Shown here in pieces: positions 1 through 12,241 of a DNA stretch of 64,000 bases. The stretch lies in contig NW_008709379.1 of the NCBI RefSeq assembly GCF_000327385.1, positions 2,090,858-2,154,857 on the forward strand. Direction: 5' to 3'. Each line of letters starts with the position of its first letter. Positions within the stretch are counted from its first letter, which is position 1. This DNA comes from Lottia gigantea. Its lineage: Eukaryota > Mollusca > Gastropoda > Lottiidae. The notes beneath the pieces were generated by a model. The model saw only the letters and a list, made by a program, of their open reading frames with translations, did not search any database and had not been told where the DNA came from. A program made the translations under genes and the position numbers.

Positions 1-81
1 AATAGTGCGTATCGTTAATTTGGTGATCTTGACATACACGTAATATATCATTATTGCATGAAATTGCCTTGCGACTTTAAT

Positions 82-305
82 AATAAACCAACATGCAGCA
101 TTTCTACAGTATCACTTATGCTGTAGCTTACAGACCATAACAGTCGATATTGACAAAAAACACAGTGACGCCTGCAATTTGAAAAATATAACAGACATAA
201 TATTAATGCATTCGTTCTGTATTGCAACATAAGCAATAAACCTACACAGCATTTCTACAGTATAACTTATGCTGAAGCTACAGATCACTACAGTGAATAT
301 GGGCA
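82..305. repeat. Imperfect tandem duplication, 153-bp period
   Basis: A block starting AATAAACC at 82-153 recurs at 235-305. Both copies share AGCATTTCTACAGTAT, ACTTATGCTG and CTACAGA-like blocks in the same order, with scattered substitutions and small indels. The offset is 153 bp, so this is an old local duplication. Open frames across it on the minus strand simply reflect the duplication. Confidence 0.75.
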
Positions 306-2037
306 GACATGTAGAGAACACCAGTAATAATTCAGAATAATCAATTGCATACAATTCAATGCACAATACAGTGCTGCACATTCTGACGACTTCAAGACCG
401 AAGTTTCGAAAACCAAACTTGATCGATTCAGCTTGTACAGATGGTTTGGAAAGATTAGGATGAAATCAAAGCAAGCAAGCAACCTTCCGAAGACCTCGAC
501 CATAGTATGAAATAAACAATCGCTATTTGTTGATGTCCACGTTGTCCTCCAGTACAGTTCAATATTTTAACAGACAAGATAGCCCACAAGGTAGTCCGAC
601 CTAATATTGATTCAGAGCAAGGTCAAGTACATCAAATGATTTTGGTCAACATTTTTTTTAAAGGTATTTTACGTCGCCCTATCTTTCGTGAAAACTATCT
701 GCAAAAAGGCCTTTTATGTGCAATTTTATGTCTATATCGTTTTGTTTTTATTGCCGCAAAAGTAAATATTGAACTTCTATGCGTTCATAACTGCAAAAAG
801 GCCTATTTCAGTGCGAGGACCATCGTAGACGAAATTCTGTTCAGACCTGATCGAATCTTCTAATCTCAAGACACACGTTAAAGAATTTGTTTGAATCAAA
901 ACTGCCATCAATTTATATCACTTCTGCTTGACAAATTATTCACTAATTAATGACATCACAGTTTTGGCGAGAACGTGTCGTCTGCGCTACTCCAAGTATT
1001 AAGATGCTCAGAATCAAAGAATTTCAATCAATTCACCTTCTAATTAAAATGCAAATCTGGCAGAATTTAAGTCGTTCATGATCTAATCGTTAGCAGACGT
1101 GACTATTTTCCCGCCCTTTCTTTGTTTAAATCTCACCAAATGTAATTAACATTGACAATATTTTTATCTTTAATTATCACTTTAAGAAGGGAAAGAAGAA
1201 AAAATCATATAAATTTGTTATTAATCAAATTAGGAACCATTATGGCCCTCATACAAACGAGTCAAACGTGATGTAATGTTTGAAGGAATTCTAAAATGGA
1301 GATCGACACAGACAATTAAATTGATGAAGCGATGACTTTGGTTTTTCATTAATTATTGTTTCGAAATGAAATTCAACCATCTCAAAAGACAATGAGATGG
1401 AAAAGGTTATTTGCTTGCATTGTTACATGGATGCTTAGACTTGAATACAACACATGCTTGTTTTATGTAGGCTTAATGAAATGAATATCCATTTAAGCAT
1501 TTTGTTCTGCTGAATATTTACACAAAATTTTCATATAAAGAGCAGATATGCGATGACATGGTGAAATGAGGAAAGGCAAGCCCACCTTGACTACATAATC
1601 TTTTTTGCACTTGCAGTGTTGGAAACCAATCGAAATTCATCTGACAAATATATTAACAGATGTCGCACAAGCACAAGGGATTGCGTAACTTGATAGAAAA
1701 TTCAGAGATGACTTTTTCAGATAGGTCATATCAATGACAGTTTCTTTGTTTTATTATTGTTTTCTTTTTCAAATCCCAAGAGAAAATCTCGAAATTATAT
1801 CATTGATGTATTTACAGAATGACGTAAGGTATTTACTACATATACTAATCAAATTCATTTCTTCACCTCGTTCCTTGCAAAACGATTAAGATCTCGCATC
1901 ATCAACATTGTGACGGAACCCACGGGAAATTGGGAGATCGGCCATCTTGACGTGCCGCAGAATATTAGCACATGGGTGCTGATTAGTTAATTTATGCCTT
2001 TGATGTATGGTCTATCTGTTACAGTAATGATAATATC
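306..2037. other. Intergenic AT-rich stretch
   Basis: No gene is supported. A 14-bp exact direct repeat, CTGCAAAAAGGCCT, occurs at 699-712 and 791-804. A somewhat GC-richer patch near 1880-1970 keeps one plus-strand frame open for about 55 codons, but it has no start codon and no convincing splice sites. Confidence 0.5.
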
Positions 2038-2051
2038 ATGTGACGTCACAT
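2038..2051. promoter_or_regulatory. Palindromic CRE (ATGTGACGTCACAT)
   Basis: A perfect 14-bp palindrome centred on TGACGTCA, the full cyclic-AMP response element bound by CREB/ATF bZIP factors. No start site is visible nearby, so any role as a distal element is inferred. Further full-length TGACGTCA sites lie at 3949, 19959 and 30202. Confidence 0.4.
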
Positions 2052-2988
2052 CAGCATGTTTATTTTAAACAAATGACCAAAAGAAAACAATGTCCAGTTG
2101 AATTAGCCATCTTAAAAGAACGAGTTTACCCAGTGTCGATAAAACTCACAACTATTACAGCAAGATCTTATTAAGATATAACACAAATGTTTTGAGGATG
2201 GCTTATACCCAGTGATGATATTCATTACAGATCGTTTGTATATTGTCTAGATCCAACATTAATAAACAATAATTAACACAGTCTTTATTGAATTACAGCC
2301 CAAATATTCGTAGATCATTTTAAGCAAAAGAATTAAAATGAAGTGGAGTCCTACTGTTCTAATCATGATTGGGTAAATATAAGAGTAGACTAATGATTAG
2401 CAGAGTGAGGGGAGAGGGGGTTATAAAACTGCCACGATTGTCTGCATACATATTTCAGTCTTGACGAATAACAAATTTTTATGACTAATCACCAATATAC
2501 CTTTCATAACATAATAATTGTTACAGTTCCAAAATGGCGAACATATTGTATCATTTCACAACAAAGAATTCTCATAAATCGCTCAGAATTTCCCTTTATC
2601 TGTTTTCATAACGCCTATTATCGTAAATCATTCCATTCTTACATCAAACTTTAAATATTTTGGTGTTCGCAATTATCATTAAAGACATTCTGATCTGAAA
2701 GTTATATCAACAACTTTACGACTCCGGTAAATTCATTATCATGTTTGGATTTCTACACCCAAATATTATCAAGATAACAAATAGGGGCCATAATTACCAA
2801 ACGCCATTTATCTACCCTATAATTTGAAACGAACGATAACAAAGAATTCGACTTCAAAGCAATATGTCATCGCCAATCACCTCAACTTGTGAAAATTTTA
2901 ATTCAAAAAGACGAAATGATGAACGAGCATCTAAAGGTATTACGTCACATCTGACACATACGCCACCTACCGTTATGACGTTGATGGG
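2052..2988. other. Intergenic AT-rich stretch
   Basis: Nothing convincing is seen. An AAAATGGCG start-like motif near 2529 opens a frame of only about 25 codons. Confidence 0.5.
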
Positions 2989-3240
2989 TTAACGGTGTTC
3001 TGCCTCATTTCTCAAACAGAAGTCAAGAAAAACGTCATGGTTCATTTCATCTTGTGGTAACTTGAATAGAGCTGAGTACACAAAATGTCGGTTGGTCTCC
3101 CTCGTATGTTTTGAATAGATTGTTCCGTTCGGTTCACCCGATGTTTTGAGAATACAACGGTTATATAAGTAGCATTCGTTTCCTATCGTAATAATTAGAC
3201 GTGAAAAGTAAGATGTTTCGGGATCTGGATTTTGTTCCAT
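2989..3240 (-). CDS. Candidate small ORF, 83 aa, unknown
   Basis: This is an ATG-started frame with an in-frame TGA two codons upstream, so the start is fixed if it is translated. The predicted protein begins MEQNPDPETSYFSR, is hydrophilic with mixed charge, and shows no transmembrane segment, signal peptide or motif I recognise. There is no splice donor inside it and no clear polyadenylation signal close by. Its composition looks more protein-like than most chance frames here, but a frame of this length can arise by chance in 64 kb of six-frame space. Treat it as hypothetical. Confidence 0.15.
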   Translation of the reverse strand: MEQNPDPETSYFSRLIITIGNECYLYNRCILKTSGEPNGTIYSKHTRETNRHFVYSALFKLPQDEMNHDVFLDFCLRNEAEHR

Positions 3241-3902
3241 TTGTCAGATGTTTATTAAACATTGAAATGACTTGGTTATATCTTTCATCAGGCTTGTGAT
3301 TAGCTCTTTGATGGTTTATCTTACAGGGACTTTTGATCAAAACAACTGATATTATATCCCACCCATTCGGGATAGTGTTATTATATCTGAGCAGATCTTA
3401 GTTTGAGCATATAGCAGTCGGCCAACAATGGAGCAACCTTGCCAATGAATCTGGGGAAGGAACATTTCAATACCAGATCAGAGATGGGAAACCTAGAGCA
3501 AAGAGAAGACAGAAAATGTTATCTTTGCTATCATAACAAGGACTAAACTTTGCTGTATATCCTTGTCAAAGGATAATTGTTGTCTAGCCTTACATCGTCC
3601 AAATTAACAAACCTTTTGGACCTAAGACTAAGCATTTCAACGAGGTGGTGGAAGCTTGCCACAACAACCTGCGATCAGCGTGTTTTTTTTTTTAATAAAA
3701 ACGAATTCCTATACAACCTACAAGGACTATTTTATGTTAGTTTTATGGTTTTTCATTAGTCTCTAACAAGTGGCATTAGCATTTCAGAACAATTTTAGGA
3801 ACGGTTACTGGGAGAATATGACAGCGAGATTGTCAATTAAAAATAATCGGAGAAAAAATACCTCAATATGTGGAATAATTAACTTATTACGAGACAAGTA
3901 GG

Positions 3903-3956
3903 TCACGTGAGAAACTACCTCATCAATCAGACGAACAAAGAAATAACGTGACGTCA
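3903..3956. promoter_or_regulatory. E-box plus CRE pair
   Basis: A TCACGTGA E-box (3903-3910; bHLH-ZIP class such as USF, MITF or MYC) lies about 40 bp from a full CRE, TGACGTCA (3949-3956). The same two motifs abut at 30196-30209. A regulatory role is inferred from motif identity only. Confidence 0.3.
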
Positions 3957-4190
3957 TTGACATATTTTGACGGCTGCAGTTGATTTTGCAATCAATTTTA
4001 ATAAGTTTGAAATTCAAGCCAATAAAACGGTATTTAATTATCCCACAATTCGTTAACTTCAATAGAAAACTCAATTTAAAAAACGATGTGCCGGTATTTG
4101 AACAATAAGTGCGGGCCTGTGAACAATGCCCCCTAGCAACCACAAAAAGACTAATAAGAAAATAATACGGGATTGTGATTAAGGTCCTCT

Positions 4191-4221
4191 GGAGTCGAAT
4201 AATTGGAAAAAATTCGACTCC
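4191..4221. repeat. Short inverted repeat, 10-bp perfect arms
   Basis: GGAGTCGAAT (4191-4200) and ATTCGACTCC (4212-4221) are exact reverse complements separated by 11 bp of A-rich sequence. No target-site duplication or neighbouring gene was found. Confidence 0.7.
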
Positions 4222-4650
4222 CCGGTATCATTGTTCAAGTTTCATTAATTCGTTTTAAAACTCTAACAAGTTGTTATCGAGATTCTGCAGTTAATCTTGA
4301 GGAATTTAATTTGAAAAGTTGATTAGTGCGGGACTGAAATAAGGCCACCCATTTAAATGAGTGTAATGGGAATTTGAAATAGCATAGAAATTAGCAATTT
4401 TATTAAACCAAGTGTAACTGACCTGGTTTCACAGCTGTGTCAAGAAGACAGCTCTGCCTACATGGACAATGGAATGCCAGTGATATTGTTAGGCGATATG
4501 ACATTGTTTTCTGTTACTTGAACAGTTTGCTATCTGAAAACAAAGTCCCAAATGAAACACAACAGATTGACATTGGTCTATAAAATTAAACTTCCACAAT
4601 CAGTGTGTATTTTTCAACTCCATATCAACAGTACCGAGCCATCCGACTCT

Positions 4651-4730
4651 ACCACCAACAACCACAACCACCAACACCTACATGGTCATGATATCAGTTA
4701 ACTCAGACCAACCAACCACCACCAAAGTGT
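4651..4730. repeat. CCA/ACC-rich low-complexity sequence
   Basis: Runs of ACCACCAACAACC type occur at 4651-4680 and again at 4706-4730, split by ordinary sequence. It looks like degenerate trinucleotide-rich DNA on one strand. Confidence 0.55.
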
Positions 4731-7700
4731 AATTCAGGAATAAATATTTAGACCTGTATCTATCAATAGACCAGGTTTACTATGTATCTATCGGTTAATA
4801 AATCAGATATAAAGAAGCTATAAACTTTCTAACGTTACATCTTTATAAATTATCAGATTGTGGAATAACTCATGTTTTTTGATAACACGTGATGATGGTA
4901 CATCTCTTTCAACATCAAAACTAGTTCTATATTCCTTCTACCTGGACAACGTTTCTTTATATGAATACTAGTCTGAAAATTACGCTACAATATTGAAAAC
5001 TTTTTAGTAATCATTGGAGCTAGGCACCAGAGAATAAGGGCATCAACCACCTACAATATGTGGCCAATTTTAAGCATTCCCCCCACATATAAATTTTACT
5101 AGTTACGTCAATACCTAACAGTTTTGCCAGATGTATCAGTACCATTTCGAAAATAAAACACAATACATCGTGCTATCCAGTTGGATATTTTTCCCTATGC
5201 TGCATCCTTAATCAATTTCATCTGACTTTGCACTATTGTATATAGTGTTGCGGTTCAATAACTATATTATCTCGGTTTTCTATTGTTTTGATCTGTTAAA
5301 AATCAATCTTTCACGTATATCGGATTGATTTGATCGGCCGTGCACTTTTGATTATTTGTCTATATTTGTGATTTATTAAAAGATTGCACTTCCGGTTCCA
5401 GTTCATGTCATAAATGTTCCTGTTCCGTTGAACTCGTTCCATTATGGGATCATTCCAAAACAAGACTCAGAACTTCAGACATTTCGTACTCTAGTTCTAA
5501 CACGTGTGGAACATTTGTTGAAGATAGCTTAGCCCTATTATAAACTAGTAAATTAAAGATAGCATCGCCCTAATTTGTTTTATCTACATGAGGTTATCGC
5601 AACACGAGAGGTGGTGCATCATAAATCGTCAAGTTGGTTTCTCTAAAATTCCGCAATCAAATTTATGAGACAATAACATGAAACGAATTCCATATTGAAA
5701 TTGGAACTGCAGATTTATAATATACAATAACATTAGCTTTCCAACGAGTTCACAATCACGAGCACAGAATGGTAACAGATGTTTTGATGCTTTACAAACT
5801 AAAATCGAAGAGGTTCTGTAGTCGGTTAGAGCGTTGGGAACTTTACATGAAATCATTACGAAGATCAAATAGTGGTCGTGGGCTATAATCTCGGTCGGTG
5901 TTTAATATTCTGATGACCTTGAATAAGTCATCTTTCCAATTTTCGAATCGACCCAGTGAATTGGTACAGATAATCCTTATAAATAATGGTGGTTTCATTC
6001 TTTCGAAATTTTTTAGTTTCCATATTTTTGTTATCTAAAAGAGAATTTGGGAAAGTGATTTCAGGATCCCATAACATTTTTTCTTCGGCTGGATTTTTAA
6101 TAAATATAAATATATGCCTTTACTTTTCCAGTTTAGTTTACATATATATGTTTACAAATGTCAATGTCTATTTTTGATTGTCGATGTAAACAGTCTATAT
6201 ACACAACAACAACAACTAATGTATACCAGGACTGTACATTGCAACATGTTATATTTTTATGTTTTAACGACAAAGTCCAAACCCTTCCTTTTGATTTATA
6301 ATATGGAGCAGTGTTGAGTATTGGCATGGAATAAATAAACAAGGTGATACTTTAAATTGGAAATTGTAAAAGTAGAGTTTTTCTTGTCGCTCAAAAATCC
6401 ATTTTATTTCATTTACTCAACGTTCAATTTGTCAGTGGTATTGTTCGTCTGTGGAATATCTACTGATTATTAGATATCTTTAACACAAATCGACCAGCTT
6501 TAAGGTATTAGCAATGGTGAGAATAATATAGTTCTACTTCCGGTTGAAATGTATACAATATCTTAATTTTACCGACACAATATATAAATATTTAGATTTC
6601 TTACTGTATCGAGAGGTACGAACAGCTTAAATACAGTCAATATGTCAAAATACTGGATTAGTTTATATACAAATAATATGGTTTAATATTTCACACAGAA
6701 ATAATAATGTTTTATTCAAATATAATCCCTACAGGCTGTGGAATCAATTTTTAAGTTAGTTATACAATAGAAAAGGTGGAAAGTTAACGCATAATTTCTA
6801 ACCACCCATTCTATGTCTTTCTGTGAGGATGAGTTTATTTTTGACTTTCATTAGTGTACTGGCGAAATTTCTTTCACTGCTTGGCGTTGCCCGTCAGAAG
6901 AGTCAAATATAGCACAGAAACAAAAGATTAAAAACATAATTTCATTTCAAATCATTTTCAAAAGTAAGCATTAGGCACAGTGAAAGAAAAAAAGGGTGGG
7001 TATCTGTAAATAAATAAATCATGACATCCCCTTCAAAGTATATATAGATGTATACGCCCCGATGACATGGACTAAAAAACCTACTCTCAATTTTACAAGT
7101 TTAAATCATCTGAAGTCTTGATTAAAACACGGACGTTTGATTAGAATGAATGCGTCTCCTCTCTTGTGTGATTACGACACGATGTGAATGGAGCGAGCTA
7201 ATTTAGTACCGTAATCTTCAAATCGAAATGTAATCTTAAATGAAGATCTGAACACCGCCTGTTGTTAAACTAACTACGGGAGTTGGGGTAATAACATGTT
7301 GAATTGAACTAGCTAGCTAATTTAGTAACAGTCTTCGCAGGGAGTGTCTTGTATCGTCATGCCAATGTTCGATAGCGGGCTCTCTATTTTTTTAAAACCT
7401 CCAAAATAAACCACGTAGAATCTCTGAAAGAATTTGCAATTTAATAAACGCAACCGAAAGTGGCATCAGGAGGTTCAAGAAGCTGGGGATTGCACGAGTT
7501 ATGACAAATTGTCGCCATTCACAGAGAATCTGCTTATGACTAAAGAGTATTTCCGTGCCTGTTTTGTTTATTCATAAATGGTTCAATTTTGAATCCTGGT
7601 GAATTTATGATACATTTCAACGCTCGAATACATGGTACTGACTGATTACATTGTGACAATCATTACATGAAAAATCAGTATACGAATTGTTTGACGATGT

Positions 7701-9745
7701 TTAATGACGAATTGATCAAAGTGGAGGGCCCTAATTGTAGAGCATTGCACCAGCACAGTTGTGGTCTGAAATATATTTGCTACATTCATCATTGTCTTAA
7801 GGAGCTTAATGTAATATATGGTCGAGTGCCTTAATTTTGTCGCCAATGTGGTTTTCAAGAGTTTGGTTGTAATTACGAAAGGAATCGAATGTACCTCTAG
7901 TTAATTAGTGCCATCATTAGCGGACATTGTTTCAAGGAGAAATCTGATCAGCAGATACCAAATTGATTCGTCTGCTCAAGATTCTTGTCTGGTCAAATTA
8001 TCGGTATTGTATCGAGGACATTCATCAAGGTGTCAAGGTTACGTACAAGTGGGTTTGTAGTTTAAGACCAACTGTTCGGAATGTTGACATGCATTGTGTA
8101 TGGAAAAGGTGCGCAAAAGTCCAAGGTTGAATTGTCTGGTCAAATCGTCCTTCTGCTCATTAGAACTGATTCATGGAACAACGTTTAAAATTTCAAATTC
8201 TTCTTGTTTATTCCAATTTCATCCTTTGATTGTTTTCTTTTTCAGTAAATCGTTTCATATGAGCTGGTTATCATTTTGGTTGGTAGAAATTAATTGAAAA
8301 GGAGATTTACGTCCTTTTATCACATAATTTGGCCAATTTGAGAAATCAATTTAATGGTGGGTTATGTTCTTCTGAAGAACTTATACAAGGAAAATGGCCT
8401 AGTTCTCTGTTTTCTTTTATCGGTATGTCAAGGAATGCAATTAATCTTCCAATTCTAAGTAGTAGACTATATTATGCAAATCACAAGTTGGCAACCGAAA
8501 TAGTCTGATCCAAATAGTTTATGATGGATTATTTGCATAGTCAGAAAATAAAACAGTATTCGCAGTCTCAGTTAAAAGATAACAATATTCAGACTTGTTG
8601 TTGCTACTATGATTAAGAATACATTCAATCTACTGATATTTACCAATGTCATACCGAAAACAATAACTCTTTTGATTGACATGACAGGTTTTCTATACCG
8701 TATTTACCACAGATGTCATCTGAGCAACGTCATCATTCAAACCATAGCCGAGTTGGCAAAACAAAGACACTTGATTCATCAACAATTGGTGTCAGAACAT
8801 CAGAACAATTGTCAATATTTCTCAATGTTTGAAGAAACTTATTACAGTGTAATTGTAATTAGGGTAAAATTGATTTGAATTCAGGACAGTATATTGTTTG
8901 AATGATATTTCTATCTCGCTTTAATGAAGTCAAATTCATTCTATTTTGGGTTCTATACAATTTTGTGAAGTGGTAGCTATAATTTAAACTACTGGTATTC
9001 TGTAAATCTTAAAGCAGTTCGAGCTCTTCTATGTAAAATCACCAAACCCAAAGGAAAATGCTATCATGAGGAGGTTCATGTTCAAAACTACAAACTCTAT
9101 GCTAATGCATCCGTATAAGCAAATTAGCTATTGATGTCCCTTTAAATGCTAGTTTGAAATAATTTTGCTTTTTACATGTACAGGGTGTCGCGGTTGATCA
9201 TTTCTCTTTCCTGACATCATCCGGGTATGTTGACTGTTTAAGGAATTTGTCCTTGCAGTGTTTTCTCCATTAGTCTTAAGAACAGTGATCAACAAATCCT
9301 AATCTATTCCCTACATTGAAAAAAAGTAATTTGTGCCAAATACGAACGGTAAAAACAGTTGTCAATGATATATAATACAATGTACGAGGGTCAAGGGCTC
9401 TTGGGGCTCGTTAACATTCTTACTAATGATGTGCCCTTAACACAAGGGGATACCTTGTATCAGAAAATCAAGACAAATCACAAAGAAACTAGGCATGTCT
9501 CATGATTTGGTAATTTGTATTGTGACTGACCTGGTCCTATTGTAAATTACATCAGTTCAAATCTTAACAAATGTCTTCAATACATTTAATAAAACCCGTT
9601 AAGCTGATTTCTAAAGAAAAGTTTTCAATGGTATAGGGTAGGTCGAGATAAGGGTGTGAAATTTCTATTAATTTGCACCTACTTAGCCCCTCTCTATACA
9701 ATTAGACAATATAACTACGAAATTGGCCTAGGACAATATTGACTG
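4731..9745. other. Long intergenic stretch
   Basis: No gene is supported. Minor items: a 13-bp direct repeat AGCTAATTTAGTA at 7196-7208 and 7315-7327, isolated ACTTCCGGTT (ETS-type) motifs near 5390 and 6537, and a possible 41-bp exon at 9184-9224 between a TACAG acceptor and a GTATGT donor that is too short to trust. Confidence 0.5.
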
Positions 9746-9815
9746 GGGTCGATCTATTATGACACCGTTTTATGGGATAATATTAGCGAGGGCTGATGTA
9801 TTATTACACCGTTTC
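9746..9815. repeat. Short imperfect tandem duplication, ~43 bp
   Basis: A segment reading GGTCGATCTATTATGACACC is followed about 43 bp later by GGCTGATGTATTATTACACC; both continue into GTTT. It is a local duplication with a few substitutions. Confidence 0.55.
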
Positions 9816-11336
9816 TAATCGATTTTTGAATAGATTGAATCTATGATTAAACTTTGTCAGTCAAGTTTAATTAACCCTGGGCTATTTTCATCGAAAACAC
9901 TGAAATTCGCCATTCAAGACGGTGATATTTATAAATCGTTAGAAATGAGAAATATTCAAAGGAAAACTGTGAAATGATAATATTTGTGACATGTTTTTCA
10001 AATCGTGTACGAGCCTGTTCGTCGGGTAAAACTTTATTGTTGCATATGAACGAATATTGGCAAAATATTAACAAATTTGTTTTAATTTTGAAACAGTCTA
10101 AACATTATTTTGGATGTCTATAAACTTCATTTGAAGGCAGAACTTTGGATTGGGAGGTTCTACCACCATCAATATTACTACATTATTACAATGTAAAAAT
10201 TCATATTTTCACAAAAAAAAGTATTTTTTTTTAGAGCCGCCACTGTTTGAATGGCGTTGTCCTAAACTCAGAATAAAGTCTACAACCTAAGCAGGAAGCA
10301 AAAGCAACATCCACGTTCCCTGTAATCGACAGCAAACTCATTCAAGTACAATAGAGTTCTAAAACTATGCCTACATTCCAAAATATTTTCGTAAGGCTTG
10401 TTATATGACAATTTAAGCTATATTTAAATCGATGCATAGGCTACAATGCTTGTATTTATAACTAACTGCTACATAGTAAACTATGCTTCAAGGGAAAGAT
10501 ACTGGAGTTGGTGTATCGGTCGTATACACTTCCGGTTGACAATTGTCTAAAAATAGCTACTAGAGCTACTATAATATCAAAATATAGGTGTTCCTTCCAC
10601 GAGCTTAAAGGCGCTTCAAGACTTAAAAAATCATTGGCTCGAGATCCAACTTAAAGGGATACAGAAACCTTAATGTTTGTCTTATCGAAGTATACGATTT
10701 ATTGCAGATGTCCAGATCATTTTATAAATACAAATAACGGATGTGATGTTCTACAATTCAAAGACTTTGACTGTTGTTACTTCCAGGGCGATATTATTAT
10801 TCTTACGTGCAATTATCACTGATATTATCGAGTCATTATGGTAATGACAGTAACACCAGTAATAAGTCTGTCCAAACTTGTGTAGACTTGGAGTGTGTGT
10901 TGTATTTGTTAAATGGTATGTGAATCGGGCGTCGGATGTTAATCCTGAAATGTGGTATGGGTAGCTGGAATGGAGCTCTTATCATAATTCTCTTGGCCGC
11001 AACCCATCATTTGGAAGACTTCTGTATACATATCAGCTATTAGGGGGACTAACATGAAGTTTTATGTTTTCAATCCTTATACCATCAGTCCAATTTACAA
11101 TCTATATATATTGTCAGAGACTCCATAAAGTCTTGTCAAGATTGTGATCTCATTCGGGACCGTAATATTAGGCTTGCATGGTGACTATAAAAGTTATACC
11201 TGTTGTCGATACTTTCATATAGGTACCTGAATCTGAAGACGCCTAAGAAGTTATTTTAACTGTATACCAAAATGTTCCAAAATCCATAAGCAGCGTTTAA
11301 GGTTAGAGATCACATTAAAGAACGAAACACTTTGAT
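9816..11336. other. Intergenic stretch downstream of the EPS8-like gene
   Basis: No gene is supported. It contains A/T homopolymer runs near 10213-10232 and one ACTTCCGGTT motif near 10529. Confidence 0.5.
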
Positions 11337-11342
11337 TTTATT
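11337..11342 (-). promoter_or_regulatory. Possible poly(A) signal AATAAA for the EPS8-like gene
   Basis: TTTATT on the plus strand reads AATAAA on the minus strand. It is the first canonical hexamer I find downstream of the EPS8-like stop codon and implies a 3' UTR of about 900 nt. A nearer variant, ATTAAA, lies at 11550-11555, so the true end is uncertain. Confidence 0.25.
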
Positions 11343-11360
11343 GTAAACTATTCCTGAGAT

Positions 11361-11463
11361 TATTGTTCACAACGTTTCAACAATTTACATTGTCACTATG
11401 TTGAAACGTCAGGTAGAATTAAAAAGAGTAGTTAGCATACCATAAAACTGTGATCCGTTATCT
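11361..11463. repeat. Dispersed hairpin repeat, copy 1
   Basis: The core is a stem of two perfect 11-bp arms, ACGTTTCAACA (11372-11382) and TGTTGAAACGT (11399-11409), around a 16-nt loop. The loop and flanks match a second locus at 20443-20565, including GTTTCAACAATTTACATTGT and a distal ATACCATAAAA...TCCGT block. It is probably a small MITE-like family. It lies just beyond or at the edge of the putative 3' UTR of the EPS8-like gene. Confidence 0.65.
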
Positions 11464-11861
11464 AATATTTCATAACATATTACCCTTCTGCAGCATCGTT
11501 CCTGGTTTCTATATATATTATTTAAATGACCCGTTTGCATTTACTGAATTTTAATATTTTCTGTAACAGGTAAAGCACCTTCATATATACAATTTACATT
11601 GATAGAATTATAACAAAATAATACATGATATTGTGAGTGATGTAACGTTTAAACAAATGATTACAATTCCACCAAATACACATTTTCAATCCGACTGAAA
11701 TACCGTTTTGATAAAGTTTAGTTTCGTGAACTCATTGCAAAGAAAATGTTATAAACTTTAACAAAACAAAATATTATCTATATTTTGTCAATCTAGAGTG
11801 TTTGTATCTGTAAAAATCTCGTGATATGTTTTTTATGAAAAAAATATGGAGGATAATTATT

Positions 11862-11910
11862 GAACTGTGTATTTACAATGATATAATATACTATTGTAAA
11901 TATACAGTTC
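11862..11910. repeat. Hairpin with 18-bp arms
   Basis: GAACTGTGTATTTACAAT (11862-11879) and ATTGTAAATATACAGTTC (11893-11910) are reverse complements with one mismatch around a 13-nt AT-rich loop. It would fall inside the 3' UTR of the minus-strand EPS8-like gene if that transcript ends near 11.3 or 11.5 kb. It may be a mini-foldback element or an RNA hairpin. Confidence 0.75.
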
Positions 11911-12241
11911 ACATTGTCAAAATGTATAGAATCGGGAATCGAGTATGGCGAACTCCTGTTCTGTAAGCTCCCCATATATGCTTGTAAACTATATAGAAGT
12001 CTCTCCCTATAGTCACTCAACTCTTATCTAAGCATTCCGTGTTCAATTTCCTGATATTCGAAACCTATGTCAATTAGACGCAATTTGTCTATGAGAAACA
12101 TCCTAAACAAATTCCAAAATCTCAATCTAACAATTATACAATGACTTTTTTACCACATTAACGTGTCAACAGCTTTGGGTATGATAGTGCATAAATATTC
12201 TCCAGTCCACTGGATTTCATTACAACATGTCTTTACATAAT

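Noticed and set aside
3805-4143. 112-codon minus-strand open frame
   Set aside because: Composition is that of AT-rich background, with no motif and no start-context support.
9184-9224. 41-nt micro-exon between TACAG and GTATGT
   Set aside because: It is too short to distinguish from chance and has no neighbouring exon in phase.
10233-10243. GCCGCCACTG as a hAT terminus (also near 16165)
   Set aside because: No partner terminus and no 8-bp duplication in reach; short match only.
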